Source: Vibrio azureus (lineage in GTDB: Bacteria; Pseudomonadota; Gammaproteobacteria; Enterobacterales; Vibrionaceae). Taken from it: a stretch of 64,000 bases of DNA. A model generated the notes under the pieces. That model was not told where the DNA came from. It saw nothing but the letters and a program-made list of their open reading frames with translations, and made no database searches. The DNA lies in assembly GCF_002849855.1 (NCBI RefSeq), contig NZ_CP018617.1, positions 1 to 64,000 of the forward strand, written 5' to 3'. The translations under genes and the position numbers were made by a program. Of this stretch, positions 44,112 to 54,600 are shown in pieces; the stretch's first letter is position 1; each line of letters opens with the position of its first letter.

Positions 44112-45110
44112 TTATTTGAAGGTCATGCGAGGTAAAAACACCTCTGCCAACATACAACGAACAGAGCCACCACCGATGGATTCTATTGTCGATACATCAA
44201 AAGGTAACAGCTTTCCATATTGAGACAATTGTTCACGTTGGGCAGGTGTAAATGCACGATAAGCAGATTGGGACATGGCAATCACTTTATCATCTGTATT
44301 TGTCGTCAGTTGTAAGACATTGCCACAAAATTGGTTCATCTGTTCAATCGATATTGAGATAATGTCCCTGTCTTTTTTGATTGAGTCAATGATATAACCC
44401 CGTTCGTATTCAGGAATAACTTGATCACAAATGACGCAAAACCCCTCTCCCAATGCCATCATGACATTCGTGTGATACACAGGAGATCCAGAAGGTAAAC
44501 AAGTTTGAAATGACAAGACGCTTTCATAGTTTATACGTCGAGCAAAGTCCACTAACACTCGACGATCACAACGCTGCGACAAGGCGGCATAAATGGTTTT
44601 ATTGATATGATCACAAACCATCGCCCCCGTGCTCTCTAAGTAAGCATCATCTGATAGATATGAGAGCAAAGAGTCTTGCTGAGTTACCGCATAACCCGCG
44701 TTGCCAAAAGCGGTGATTAAAGCTTCTGGCCGAACTTCTTTGCGACGATTTTCGCAAGCCATCGGAAAAGTAAATAAAACGCCCTCAGGTGTGGTATTGA
44801 ACCAATTATTGGGAAACACTGCATCCGGCGTAGGTAGCGTTGATAATGGATAATCGAATTCAATCACTTCTACTCCTGCTGAGCGAAGCTCTTCCACCAT
44901 AATGGCAAACTCGTTCATCACTCGAAGCAAAATATCTTCCTTAGATAACCCTGTTGGATTTTGAAATTCATTATCTTGGGCAGTTTCAGGGTTAAAGCCA
45001 AATTCTTTGGGGGGCACCATTACCACACAGTTCGTCGTTTGAACCGATGATCGTTCAACATCTTTTGAATGACCAGGCTGTAGATTAAGAGCAGCTCCAT
45101 GTTTCAGCAT
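44112..45110 (-). CDS. CtlX-like guanidino-group modifying hydrolase (arginine deiminase superfamily)
   Basis: A 332-residue protein of the pentein (amidinotransferase/deiminase) superfamily. The N-terminal QTTNCVVMVPPKEFGFNPET and PDAVFPNNWF are the CtlX (citrulline utilisation) signature. The active-site elements are Asp in PDAVFPNNW, Glu in LESTGAMVCD, His in PVYHTNVMM and nucleophilic Cys in GGGSVRCMLAE near the C-terminus. It probably acts on arginine- or citrulline-like substrates. It is monocistronic. The start could be later than ATG 45110, but residues just before QTTN match the family poorly and do not decide it. Confidence 0.85.
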   Translation of the reverse strand: MLKHGAALNLQPGHSKDVERSSVQTTNCVVMVPPKEFGFNPETAQDNEFQNPTGLSKEDILLRVMNEFAIMVEELRSAGVEVIEFDYPLSTLPTPDAVFPNNWFNTTPEGVLFTFPMACENRRKEVRPEALITAFGNAGYAVTQQDSLLSYLSDDAYLESTGAMVCDHINKTIYAALSQRCDRRVLVDFARRINYESVLSFQTCLPSGSPVYHTNVMMALGEGFCVICDQVIPEYERGYIIDSIKKDRDIISISIEQMNQFCGNVLQLTTNTDDKVIAMSQSAYRAFTPAQREQLSQYGKLLPFDVSTIESIGGGSVRCMLAEVFLPRMTFK

Positions 45111-45690
45111 ATTTTATTTCCCTTATTAAAGCAACGACCCAAATTGTAATGTTTTTGTTAATTTCTATTTTGCTTTTTTTTATATAAATTTAATCTTAAT
45201 TCAGGAACATTTCGCGTAAAAGCCCTTATAAACGATAAATTTTTTCGAAGTTTAAATGATTTACATTATAGAAAAGCCCAAAACTCAATATGATAGTCCG
45301 CTTTAAACACACCAAGTGACAACAAAAAATAGATTACATCTTAATAACATTTAGTTAGACTATTTTGATATATACCCAAGTGACTTCAAGATGCTTGATT
45401 CAGAGCGAGGTCACTGAGTCGAATTCAAGGAAGACAACGAAGCGGAATAGCAGGCTCTTTCCAAGTTGTCTGATGCAAGAAGTCGGCTCAGTGACACGCT
45501 CCCAAAGGGCGAGCGACCTTAACTCTCAGACTTTGTTAACGATTCTCAATGTAGAACGACTATATCTTCGAATCGTTGCCGCGCCTGAGAGATAAGGTCA
45601 TCTCGCTGAACACAGTATCTTGAGGTTACTTGGGTATATACCCAAGTAATCTCAATATGCTCCCGTTAAGCTCTACTTTTAGGATACGTT
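45111..45690. mobile_element. Full-length MITE-like element (45373-45636) in a 580-bp spacer
   Basis: The 264-bp element has ends TACCCAAGTGACTTCAAGAT and, inverted, TACCCAAGTAACCTCAAGAT, and is collinear with the element at 27608-27889, lacking about 18 bp in the middle. Its right end abuts a further left-end copy (TATACCCAAGTAATCTCAAT at 45637) just before the ABC transporter gene. The open frame at 45365-45595 is part of the element and not a gene. 45111-45372 is AT-rich promoter sequence. Confidence 0.85.
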
Positions 45691-47529
45691 ATGTTTAAGC
45701 GATTCGAAGGTTTTACCAAACCTTTCCCAGATCACGCGACCGAGCAGCCGCCATCGGGAATTTTTGCCTTTTTACGTCACTACACAAGAGGCTTCGAAAA
45801 ACCATTGATTTTCATGTCAGTGATGTCAACCATTGTCGCCATTGTTGAAGTGTCTCTGTTCGGTGCTATGGGTCAACTTGTTGATTGGCTCTCGACCAGT
45901 AATCCCGAGACCTTTTTGCAAGAGAATAAATCCGAGCTGATTTTTTTTGCACTACTTTTACTGGTTGTGATGCCAATTCTGGTGGTGGTGTATTCCTTAC
46001 TGATTCATCAAACATTACTGGGCAATTACCCGATGTCCGTTCGCTGGTTAGCACACCGCTATCTACTCAATCAAAGCCTGAATTTCTATCAAGATGATTT
46101 CGCAGGACGCGTAGCAACAAAGGTCATGCAAACTTCTCTCGCCGTCCGAGAAACCGTGATGAAAACCATGGATGTGTTTGTCTATGTTTCGGTTTATTTC
46201 ACAAGCATCATTGTGATGCTCGCGGCTGCAGACTGGCGCTTAATGATCCCTATGCTGGTATGGCTGTTGGTTTACATTGCGATTCAAATCCATTTCGTAC
46301 CAAAACTAAAAGATATCGCCTCAGAACAAGCCGATGCCCGCTCCACGATGACAGGTCGCCTGGTTGATAGCTACACCAATATTCAAACCGTTAAACTGTT
46401 TTCCCACAGTCAACGTGAAACCCGCTACGCCAAACAAGGAATGGAAGGGTTTTTAAATACGGTTTATCGACAAATGCGTTTAGTCACTGGCTTCGATGTT
46501 GCTGTGGAAATTTCTAATTATTTATTGGTATTTTCTGTTACCGCCCTATCCATTTATTTATGGTTAGATAGCGCCATTACCGTCGGGGCGATTGCGATTG
46601 CCGTTAGCTTGGCCTTGCGCATAAATGGTATGTCGATGTGGATCATGTGGGAAGTCGGTGCCTTGTTTGAAAACTTAGGTACGGTTGTAGATGGCATGAA
46701 AACGTTATCTAAGCCGATTGACATTCAAGATAAACCCGATGCCAAAGCACTTGAAGTCAAATCTGGTGGGATTGAGTTTGATAACGTCAGCTTTCACTAC
46801 GGAGAAAAGAAAGGGGTGATTCATAATCTTAACCTCAATATCAAACCGGGTGAAAAAGTAGGGCTAGTTGGGCGTTCAGGTGCCGGTAAATCGACCTTGG
46901 TTAATTTGCTATTACGCTTCCACGATGTCGAACAAGGAAGGATTAAAATTGATGGACAAGACATCGCACAAGTCACGCAAGATTCACTTCGCGCCCAAAT
47001 AGGCATGGTGACACAAGATACGTCGTTATTGCATCGCTCAATTCGCGACAACATCTTATATGGCAGACCTGATGCGACGGAATCCGAACTACGAAAAGCC
47101 ACCAAACAGGCTCATGCCGATGAATTTATCGAAAGTTTGAGCGATCCTTTCGGTAACGTCGGTTATGATGCTCAGGTTGGCGAACGTGGCGTGAAGCTTT
47201 CAGGAGGACAGCGTCAGCGGATTGCAATTTCTAGAGTATTACTCAAGGACGCTCCATTACTTATTTTGGATGAAGCGACTTCGGCCCTTGATTCAGAAGT
47301 CGAGTCCGCCATCCAAGAAAGCTTAAATGAGCTAATGCAAGGTAAAACGGTGATTGCGATTGCTCACCGATTATCAACGATTGCACAAATGGATCGCCTC
47401 ATTGTGCTCGATAAAGGCAACGTTGTCGAACAAGGCACTCATCAAGAGCTAGTGGCACAAAAAGGCATTTATGCACAGTTGTGGGCTCACCAGACAGGTG
47501 GCTTTATTGGTGAAGACGCGGATACTTAA
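45691..47529 (+). CDS. ABC exporter half-transporter (permease fused to ATPase)
   Basis: A 612-residue protein with an N-terminal six-helix permease domain (about 35-330) and a C-terminal ATPase (about 365-600). The ATPase has Walker A GRSGAGKST, Q-loop VTQDTSLLH, signature LSGGQRQR, Walker B LLILDEATS and switch His in AIAHRLS. This is the MdlB/MsbA-like type that works as a homodimer or heterodimer; substrate not predictable. The gene starts 55 bp after a MITE, so its promoter may include repeat-derived sequence. Possibly GTG-free start at ATG 45691 with AGGATACGTT upstream. Confidence 0.92.
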   Translation: MFKRFEGFTKPFPDHATEQPPSGIFAFLRHYTRGFEKPLIFMSVMSTIVAIVEVSLFGAMGQLVDWLSTSNPETFLQENKSELIFFALLLLVVMPILVVVYSLLIHQTLLGNYPMSVRWLAHRYLLNQSLNFYQDDFAGRVATKVMQTSLAVRETVMKTMDVFVYVSVYFTSIIVMLAAADWRLMIPMLVWLLVYIAIQIHFVPKLKDIASEQADARSTMTGRLVDSYTNIQTVKLFSHSQRETRYAKQGMEGFLNTVYRQMRLVTGFDVAVEISNYLLVFSVTALSIYLWLDSAITVGAIAIAVSLALRINGMSMWIMWEVGALFENLGTVVDGMKTLSKPIDIQDKPDAKALEVKSGGIEFDNVSFHYGEKKGVIHNLNLNIKPGEKVGLVGRSGAGKSTLVNLLLRFHDVEQGRIKIDGQDIAQVTQDSLRAQIGMVTQDTSLLHRSIRDNILYGRPDATESELRKATKQAHADEFIESLSDPFGNVGYDAQVGERGVKLSGGQRQRIAISRVLLKDAPLLILDEATSALDSEVESAIQESLNELMQGKTVIAIAHRLSTIAQMDRLIVLDKGNVVEQGTHQELVAQKGIYAQLWAHQTGGFIGEDADT

Positions 47530-47624
47530 GGTTTCACATCATCTCATGCATCAATGCTTCATCCTTGAACTAGGGGAAAGACACTTTCCCCTATCAAGTA
47601 AAAATGGTCAAACACAAGGATATA

Positions 47625-47757
47625 AACCGACTTGTTGCTTCAGACAACCGTTCCTCTCACACAAATAACAAAGAACCCACTATTCCGCTGCATTGTCTTC
47701 CTTGAATTCGACTCAGTGATATCGCTCTTAATCAGCAGCTTGAGGTCACTTGGTTAT
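47625..47757. repeat. Decayed, inverted left-half copy of the MITE-like element
   Basis: Read on the minus strand the block matches the left half of the long elements: TGACCTCAAG, GAATTCAAGGAAGACAA and GCGGAATAG are all recognisable. It lies in the spacer before the DUF445 gene. The upstream extension of that gene's open frame (from 47632) is made of this repeat and not of protein-coding sequence. Confidence 0.75.
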
Positions 47758-47814
47758 AGGTATAAAATTCTGTTTTCTGAATCACTCCTTTCAACTGTTA
47801 TACAATCAAACATT

Positions 47815-48522
47815 ATGAATAAAAGTTTGCTGACCAATCTCATTGCCTGCACATTAATGGGCATGGGGTATTATTTTCAAAATCACTCACTGTGGTATGC
47901 CGGACTATTCGCATTTTCAGGCGCAATCACCAACTGGCTAGCAATCCATATGCTGTTCGAAAAAGTGCCCGGATTGTATGGTTCTGGTGTGATCCCATCA
48001 CGCTTTGAAGAATTTAAGCTAGCAATCAAGACGCTCATGATGGAACAGTTTTTTACTGAAGCAAATATTGATCGTTTCCTCAACCAAGAGATGTCTGGTA
48101 GCGTTAATATTAATCTCGCCCCTGTTATCGAGAAAGTGGATTTAAACCCGGCTTTTGATTCACTTGTCGAAGTCATTGAGGGCTCTCAGTTTGGCGGTAT
48201 GCTCGCCATGCTAGGTGGTGCTGAAGCCCTACAGCCAATGCGCCAGCCTTTTATCGACAAAATGAAAGTTTCGATTGTCGAGTTAAGTAAAAGCGACAGC
48301 ATCAAAGAAGCACTCAAAGAACAAATTGAATCACCAAGCATGATGAGTGAAATCAAGCAAAATGTTGAAAGTATTATCGATCAGCGCCTGAGCGACCTGA
48401 CTCCTAGCCTCGTCAAAGAAATGGTACAAAAGATGATCAAAGAGCATTTAGGCTGGCTGGTTGTTTGGGGAGGTATCTTTGGTGGGGTGATTGGATTATT
48501 GACTACGTTTTTCAATATGTAA
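47815..48522 (+). CDS. DUF445 family membrane protein
   Basis: A 235-residue protein from ATG 47815. The first 35 residues are a hydrophobic hairpin (LLTNLIACTLMGMGYYF, then LWYAGLFAFSGAITNWLAI), and the C-terminus has another membrane helix (LVVWGGIFGGVIGLLTTFF). The conserved GAITNWLAIHMLFEKVPGLYGSGVIPSRFE is the DUF445 core, related to YheB/YtxB-type proteins. The middle is a soluble helical region. Function unknown. The 61-residue in-frame upstream extension is repeat-derived and was rejected. Confidence 0.85.
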   Translation: MNKSLLTNLIACTLMGMGYYFQNHSLWYAGLFAFSGAITNWLAIHMLFEKVPGLYGSGVIPSRFEEFKLAIKTLMMEQFFTEANIDRFLNQEMSGSVNINLAPVIEKVDLNPAFDSLVEVIEGSQFGGMLAMLGGAEALQPMRQPFIDKMKVSIVELSKSDSIKEALKEQIESPSMMSEIKQNVESIIDQRLSDLTPSLVKEMVQKMIKEHLGWLVVWGGIFGGVIGLLTTFFNM

Positions 48523-48560
48523 TTATTGCTCAAACATTATCCTCAAACATCAGAAACAGC

Positions 48561-48592
48561 AATAGAGCGGCATCTTGTGTCGCTCTATTTTT
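48561..48592. terminator. Hairpin terminator after the DUF445 gene
   Basis: AATAGAGCGGCA and TGTCGCTCTATT form a stem with one G-T pair and a TCTTG loop, followed by a T-run. A repeat half-site (TATACCCAAGTGCCCC) follows at 48608. Confidence 0.85.
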
Positions 48593-48647
48593 ATTGAATT
48601 TTTTCTCTATACCCAAGTGCCCCATCGTTAACCAGAGTATACGGCCT

Positions 48648-49130
48648 CTAAGGGACACGTAATAACTCTGGATTCACACCAAAGCCTGTTTTGTGCTCTT
48701 GAATCACAACTTCACTGCGTGTTTGAATCACGCCGGGTAGAGTCCCCAGCTTATTTGACATGAAATTCTGATACGCTTTTATGTTTGCCACACGCACTTT
48801 TATCATCGTGTCAAAATCTCCAGACAACGAGTAACATTCTTCAATTTCTGGCATTAACGCGACTGCTTTGGCGAACTTTTCAAAAATAGAAAAGCTGCTT
48901 TGATCAAGGCGAATATGGATGAAGACTTGCATATCTAGCCCAAGTTTTTCTCCATTCAGTTCGGCATGATAACCACTGATGTAGCCCTCTTTTTCGAGAC
49001 GCTTTACTCGTTCAGAGCATGGCGATGTGGTGAGGTTTACCTGCTTCGCTAACTCCACAACAGGTATTCTGCCTTTATTGTATAAGACATCGAGTATCTG
49101 TAGGTCTATTCTGTCCAACTGATGACGCAT
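48648..49130 (-). CDS. Lrp/AsnC-family transcriptional regulator
   Basis: A 160-residue protein with N-terminal winged helix (about 5-60; IPVVELAKQVNLTTSPCSERVKRL) and C-terminal RAM/AsnC effector domain (about 65-150; EECYSLSGDFDTMIKVRV). These dimerise and octamerise and sense amino acids. It lies directly downstream of putP on the same strand, behind its own terminator-separated unit. A role in proline or arginine metabolism is plausible because Lrp-type proteins regulate put genes in other bacteria, but the AraC-type gene at 55103 is the more obvious put regulator. Confidence 0.9.
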   Translation of the reverse strand: MRHQLDRIDLQILDVLYNKGRIPVVELAKQVNLTTSPCSERVKRLEKEGYISGYHAELNGEKLGLDMQVFIHIRLDQSSFSIFEKFAKAVALMPEIEECYSLSGDFDTMIKVRVANIKAYQNFMSNKLGTLPGVIQTRSEVVIQEHKTGFGVNPELLRVP

Positions 49131-49213
49131 TGGCCCTCCAAAATTAATAAAACCTTACAATAGCCAACCGCTAAATTGAGCACCTAAAATCACGCAAATG
49201 AGTGTTGACATAA

Positions 49214-49249
49214 AAAAACCCGCGACAGCCATTGCACATCGCGGGTTTT
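49214..49249 (-). terminator. Intrinsic terminator of the put operon
   Basis: AAACCCGCGA and TCGCGGGTTT are perfect arms, with an A/T-rich flank (T-run on the minus strand), 18 bp after the putP stop. Confidence 0.88.
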
Positions 49250-49266
49250 AGCTGATTGTCTAGCGG

Positions 49267-50760
49267 TTAGTCAAGCTCAACCAACTTTTGCTGGTACTGT
49301 TTGTGCTGCTCACTGACTGCACGAGAGGCACCGCCCGTTAGTTTGCTGACTGCGAAGATTGTCATTGCAGACAAGATGATTCCAGGGACGATTTCATAGA
49401 CGTCAAACCAACCACCTGTTAGCTGTTTCCAGACCACAACGGTTACTCCACCCACCAAAATGCCGGCTAAAGCACCATTGCGGTTCATTCCACCCCAATA
49501 TAGGCTCATTACCACAGCAGGACCAAATGCCGCTCCGAAACCAGCCCAAGCGTAGGAAACAAGATCTAATACTGAGCTGTCTGGTGTCATCGCAAGTGCC
49601 AGTGCAATCAAAGAAATCACAATCACCCCGATGCGTCCCACCATCACAACCTCTTCTGAGCTCGCGTTTGGTTTAAAGACTTGCTTATAAATATCTTCTG
49701 CCAGAGCCGAAGAAGAAACCAGTAACTGAGAATCAGCAGTACTCATGACAGCTGCAAGAATCGCAGCCAACAAGACACCGGCAATCACAGGGTGGAACAC
49801 TGAGTTAACCAGCAACATGAAGATCTTTTCACCATCATCGATTTTCGGCCCATTGTGAGACGTCATCCATACTAGGCCAACAAGACCAACAAGCAATGCT
49901 CCAATCATCGAAATTGATGTCCATACAACGGCAATACGGCGCGCTGTCGTCAGATCTTTGTTTGAGCGAGAAGCTTTAAAACGCGCGAGAATATGCGGCT
50001 GGCCGAAATAACCAAGGCCCCAAGCAAGTAACGAAATAATCGCGACCGCAGATAAAGGCTCACCTTTAACATCATTCCATAAGGTCATGAGTTCTGGATT
50101 GATATTATGCAAGTCAGTCGTTAATTGACCGACACCACCTTCCATTACCGCAATTGGCACGATAAGGAGCGCTGCAGCCATCAACAACCCCTGAACCAAA
50201 TCCGTCCAAGAAACAGCTAAGAAACCACCAAACAAAGTATAGGAAACGACACAAACAGTACCGATGATCACAGCAATTTTGTAATCTAGACCAAATACGG
50301 TTTCAAAAAGTTTTCCGCCTGCAACCAGACCTGAGCTGGTGTAAAAGAGGAAGAATAAGAGAATAAAGATCGCAGACAGCGCCTGAATGAGTTTGGATTT
50401 ATCGTTAAAACGACGAGAAAGAAACTCAGGCAATGTTAAGGCATCGGTTTGAATACTGTAAGTACGCAAACGCTTAGCATTGATCAACCAGTTAGCCCAT
50501 GTACCCAGTAACAAACCAGCCGCTAACCAGAATGCTTCAATACCGGCAGCATAAGCATAACCTGGCAGACCAAGTAATAACCAACCACTCATATCTGAGG
50601 CACCAGCAGAAAGAGCTGCAGGCCATGGACCAAGGCTACGACCACCCAAAAAGTAGTCCGATGAATTAACGGTTTTCTTATATGCGTAAATACCAATCCC
50701 TACCATAATCAGTAGGTAAGCCACAAAAGTGGATGTGATAGCAAAGCTGTTTTCTATCAT
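49267..50760 (-). CDS. putP: Sodium/proline symporter PutP
   Basis: A 497-residue sodium:solute symporter with about 13 membrane helices. Typical PutP residues are visible: DYFLGGRSLGPWPAALSAGASDMSGWLL near the N-terminus and the sodium-site helix around AVMSTADSQLLVSSSALAEDIY. The longer frame from 50823 adds 21 residues without family similarity; ATG 50760 follows GAGGACTATCAA. It takes up proline with Na+ for use by PutA. It is the last gene of the operon putA-CTD-putP; a hairpin precedes it. Confidence 0.95.
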   Translation of the reverse strand: MIENSFAITSTFVAYLLIMVGIGIYAYKKTVNSSDYFLGGRSLGPWPAALSAGASDMSGWLLLGLPGYAYAAGIEAFWLAAGLLLGTWANWLINAKRLRTYSIQTDALTLPEFLSRRFNDKSKLIQALSAIFILLFFLFYTSSGLVAGGKLFETVFGLDYKIAVIIGTVCVVSYTLFGGFLAVSWTDLVQGLLMAAALLIVPIAVMEGGVGQLTTDLHNINPELMTLWNDVKGEPLSAVAIISLLAWGLGYFGQPHILARFKASRSNKDLTTARRIAVVWTSISMIGALLVGLVGLVWMTSHNGPKIDDGEKIFMLLVNSVFHPVIAGVLLAAILAAVMSTADSQLLVSSSALAEDIYKQVFKPNASSEEVVMVGRIGVIVISLIALALAMTPDSSVLDLVSYAWAGFGAAFGPAVVMSLYWGGMNRNGALAGILVGGVTVVVWKQLTGGWFDVYEIVPGIILSAMTIFAVSKLTGGASRAVSEQHKQYQQKLVELD

Positions 50761-50838
50761 TTGATAGTCCTCGTTATAATTATGTCCTTCCTTACCTGCT
50801 TTGATATTTTGCCCTCTCAGCAATACATCAAAGTAGCC

Positions 50839-50884
50839 ATACCAACTTCGGCAGACTCTTCGGCCTGCTCTACGAAGTTGGTAT
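50839..50884 (-). other. Intercistronic hairpin between the PutA-CTD gene and putP
   Basis: ATACCAACTTCG and CGAAGTTGGTAT are perfect 12-bp arms around an inner GCAG/CTGC stem. No T-run follows, so it is more likely an mRNA-stability or processing element that sets different levels of putA and putP than a terminator. Confidence 0.65.
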
Positions 50885-50895
50885 AAAAGTTAGGG

Positions 50896-51603
50896 TTAGT
50901 GAGCGTCGCTCCCCATCTCAAGTAGGGTTGCATTACCACCCACTGCGGTAATATTAATCGTTCGCGTACGCTCAGTAATAAAGCGCAGCGATAGATGAGG
51001 ATCATGAGCCAATGTTGATGACTCTAAATCCGTTTCAGACACTAAGCCAACGATCGCGCCGTTGCGCTTAGCTAATTGTAAATTCAGCGCATGCTCAATA
51101 TTTGAGTGTCCAATATATCCGACACTGCGTACGTCACTGTCTAACAATGACGCTGACGCATCATAGGCGACAACTTGAACCAAGTTAGAAGGCAAATTCA
51201 CAGAAGATAACGCCTGCTTAATCATTTTATTAAGTTCAGCGTTGTCACTACAAACAACCACACTATTTCCTGCAACAAGGGCACAGGTAATCATGGCAAA
51301 GGCACTGGATAACGTATTCGCTTGATTAACAAGGTTGCTTTCACAAATAATCAGTGCAACCCCACGTCCTGCCGCGTATAACTCGTTTGTTTCGCCTGTA
51401 GGACCAATCAGTTGATGTGTTTCTGCCAGCAATGAAGAAGCATGTTGTAAGTGATAAGAAACCACTTTTGCAACGCTATCATTTTGCGCTTCCAAAGCTG
51501 CTCTTAATGCTTTTAAATGGTCGTATTTATAATCAAAGCTGGTTAAATTCCACTGTTCCCAAGCAGAAAGTGCGTCTTTAAAATAAGCGATCTGATGAAC
51601 CAT
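50896..51603 (-). CDS. Separate PutA C-terminal (ALDH-superfamily) domain protein
   Basis: A 235-residue protein that aligns with the last 200-odd residues of long PutA proteins such as that of E. coli: GPTGETNELYAAGRGVAL matches GPTGERNTYTLLPRERVL, and TAVGGNATLLEMG matches TAAAGGNASLM near the C-terminus. In the long PutAs this Rossmann-like domain caps the substrate-channelling tunnel. Here it starts 11 nt after the stop of putA and is its own gene. It has no catalytic Cys/Glu pair, so it is not an active dehydrogenase, although databases may call it one. It probably binds PutA in trans. Confidence 0.85.
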   Translation of the reverse strand: MVHQIAYFKDALSAWEQWNLTSFDYKYDHLKALRAALEAQNDSVAKVVSYHLQHASSLLAETHQLIGPTGETNELYAAGRGVALIICESNLVNQANTLSSAFAMITCALVAGNSVVVCSDNAELNKMIKQALSSVNLPSNLVQVVAYDASASLLDSDVRSVGYIGHSNIEHALNLQLAKRNGAIVGLVSETDLESSTLAHDPHLSLRFITERTRTINITAVGGNATLLEMGSDAH

Positions 51604-51614
51604 ATTACGACTCC

Positions 51615-54600
51615 TTATGCGTTGTCTGCTTGAGTAAGTGAATGCTGAGTAAATCGGTATAGATAATGCGGACCACCCGCCTTTGGTCCAGTACCGGATA
51701 AGCCTTGCCCACCAAACGGCTGAACACCAACAACGGCACCAACTTGATCTCGGTTAATGTAGCAGTTACCCACACGCACATGCTTCTCAATCCAGCGGTA
51801 AGTGGTTTCATTACGGCTATGGATCCCCATTGTCAGGCCAAAGCCAGTAGTATTGATCTGCTCGACTACGTTCGGTAACTCGTTCGCTTTAAAACGAACA
51901 ATATGCAGAATCGGACCGAATTGCTCTTCTTTCAAGACATCAATGCTTGAGATCTCAAACGCACTCGGCGCCACAAAATCACCGTGCTCACATTCTGGCG
52001 CTAGAGATAATTGAGCCACTTTTGTTTGGGTTTTGCTCATCTGTTCAATGTGGGCCAATAATTTATTTTTAGCATTCGCATCAATAACAGGGCCCACATC
52101 GGTTTTATGTAGGTAAGGGATACCGACTTGCAGCTCACTCATCGCACCTTTGATGAGATGGATAATGCGATCCGCCACATCTTCTTGCACAAACAACACT
52201 CGAAGTGCAGAACAACGTTGCCCAGCAGATGCAAAAGCAGAGCGAATGACATCACGCACAACTTGCTCTGGCAGAGCGGTACTGTCGACGATCATGGCAT
52301 TCTGACCACCGGTCTCTGCGATGAATGGCACAGGTTTGGCGTCACGCTCCGCTAACGTCACATTGATCCGCTGCGCAGTTGCGGTTGAACCTGTAAAAGC
52401 AACGCCCGCGATGGCATCATGCGATGTTAATGCATGACCAATTTCACCACCTCGTCCAGGCAAGAGTTGAATCACACCTGTAGGGAAGCCTGCGGCAAAC
52501 ATCAATTCAATCGCACGAGCCGCAATCAAACTGGTTTGTTCTGCTGGTTTGGCGACCACCGTATTCCCCGCAATAAGTGCCGCGGAAATTTGACCAAGGA
52601 AGATTGCCAAAGGGAAGTTCCATGGACTAATACAAACGAAAACGCCCAACCCCTCTCGGCTTGACAGACGTTTAACACCATCAAAACCTTCAAGTTCAAC
52701 AGATTGTAGATTGCTAGCCTGCTTTGCATAGTAACGACAAAAATCCACCGCTTCGCGCACTTCATCGATACTGTCATGGATAGTCTTACCTGCTTCTTGA
52801 TGACAAATAGCAACCAGTTCAACAAGGTTATCTTCCATAAGATCGGCAAGTTTTTCTAAACAAGCCGCTTTGTTCTCAATCGGTGCCTCTTTCCAAGCAG
52901 GGAAAGCGACATGAGCAACGTCAATGGCTTCGGAAACATGATCAAGAGTCGCGAAAGCAACTTGTCCCACTTCGATTCGGCGATCATAAGGCGCAGTGAT
53001 TGTTTCTACGTTTCCTTCCTTGATCATGCTTTCAGCTTTATTGACACCATTGATGATTGGACCAGCTATCCACTTGTTATTTAAAAAGTGTTCAACTTGA
53101 GCTTCAAACGGCTTAGCCTCACTGTGAATATCAATATTGACCCCATAGGAGTTTTTACGCTCTGGGAAAATCCCCGTCGGCATAGGGATTTTTGCATTGT
53201 TCAACGTTTCAAAGCTAGTCAGTACGTCCACAGGATGCTGCGTCAATTCTGAGACAGGACAGCGAGCATCAACCAAGCGGTGCACAAATGAGCTATTTGC
53301 GCCATTCTCTAATAAGCGACGAACTAGATAAGGGAGTAGATCGGCATGGCTGCCCACTGGAGCGTAAATACGCACGGGTTGACCATAGGTCTTCATTACA
53401 TGGTTATATAACGAATCACCCATGCCATGTAGACGTTGAAACTCATAATCTTTGTGCTGTGCCATAACTGCAATGGCAGTCACTGTGTGCGCATTGTGGC
53501 TCGCAAACTGAGGGAAAATATTGCCACGAACACCTTCACTCAATAGGAAACGGGCACACGCCAAATAAGCCACATCGGTCGCTTCTTTACGGGTATAAAC
53601 CGGGTAGTTGTCATAACCCGCTTGCTGAGACCACTTGATTTCGCTGTCCCAATAAGCGCCTTTTACTAAGCGCAGCGGGATAAGATCCCCTTGCTCTTTC
53701 GCCAAGCCATTTAACCAGACCAAAACTGGTAATGCTCGTTTTGAATAAGCTTGAACAACAAGGCCGAATTTACCCCAACCTTTCACTTGTTCACTGCGAT
53801 AAAGTTTTTCAAACAATTTCAATGACAGTTCAAGTCGATCGGCTTCTTCTGCATCAATCGTGATCGCAACATCCACTTCAATGGCACGCTGTAATAGCTG
53901 TGTCAATGTGTCACAAAGCTCTGTTAGCACTCGTTCTTCATTGGCAACTTCATAACGTGGATGAAGAGCAGAAAGTTTGATCGATACCGATGGTGCAGGG
54001 CTGTTATCACGTCGAGTCGCATTTTCTCGACCGACCGCTTCAATCGCCATTAAGTAGTCTTTAAAGTACTTCTGAGCATCAGCAGAGGTCAATGCTGCTT
54101 CTCCGAGCATATCAAAGGAATAAGTAAACCCTTTGTCGCGCATCGATTGGCCATTTTTTTGTGCCTCTTCGATGGTACGGCCACGAACAAATTGGTGTCC
54201 CATGATTTTCATTGCTTGATACATCGCCTTACGAATCACAGGCTCGGAGAATTTATTCACTAGGCGATTCACGGCCTGTGACGGGCTATTTGACTCTTGT
54301 TCACCCAGACCAATCACTTTTCCAGTTAACATCAGCCCCCAAGTGGACGCATTAACAAATACAGAATCTGAACTCTTTAAGTGCGACTTCCAATCCGCCA
54401 CACTGAGTTTATCTTTAATCAAAGCGTCTGCTGTTGCAGAGTCAGGAATACGCATTAGTGCTTCTGCAAGACACATAAGTAAAATACCTTCTTGGGTATC
54501 TAAACTATATTCAAGTAGAAGCGCATCAATCATCTGAATTGATTTTTTGTCGGCTCGAATGGCTTCAATAAGTTGGGTTGTCTGAATCGTGACGGCCGTT

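Noticed and set aside
45365..45595. 76-residue plus-strand frame
   Set aside because: It lies entirely in the MITE-like element, whose other copy (27608-27889) does not keep this frame.
47632..47814. N-terminal extension of the DUF445 protein
   Set aside because: The sequence is a degenerate, inverted MITE half; family similarity starts at ATG 47815.
50896..51603. Independent 1-pyrroline-5-carboxylate dehydrogenase
   Set aside because: It lacks the catalytic Cys and Glu motifs and aligns with the PutA C-terminal domain, so it is not an enzyme of that kind.
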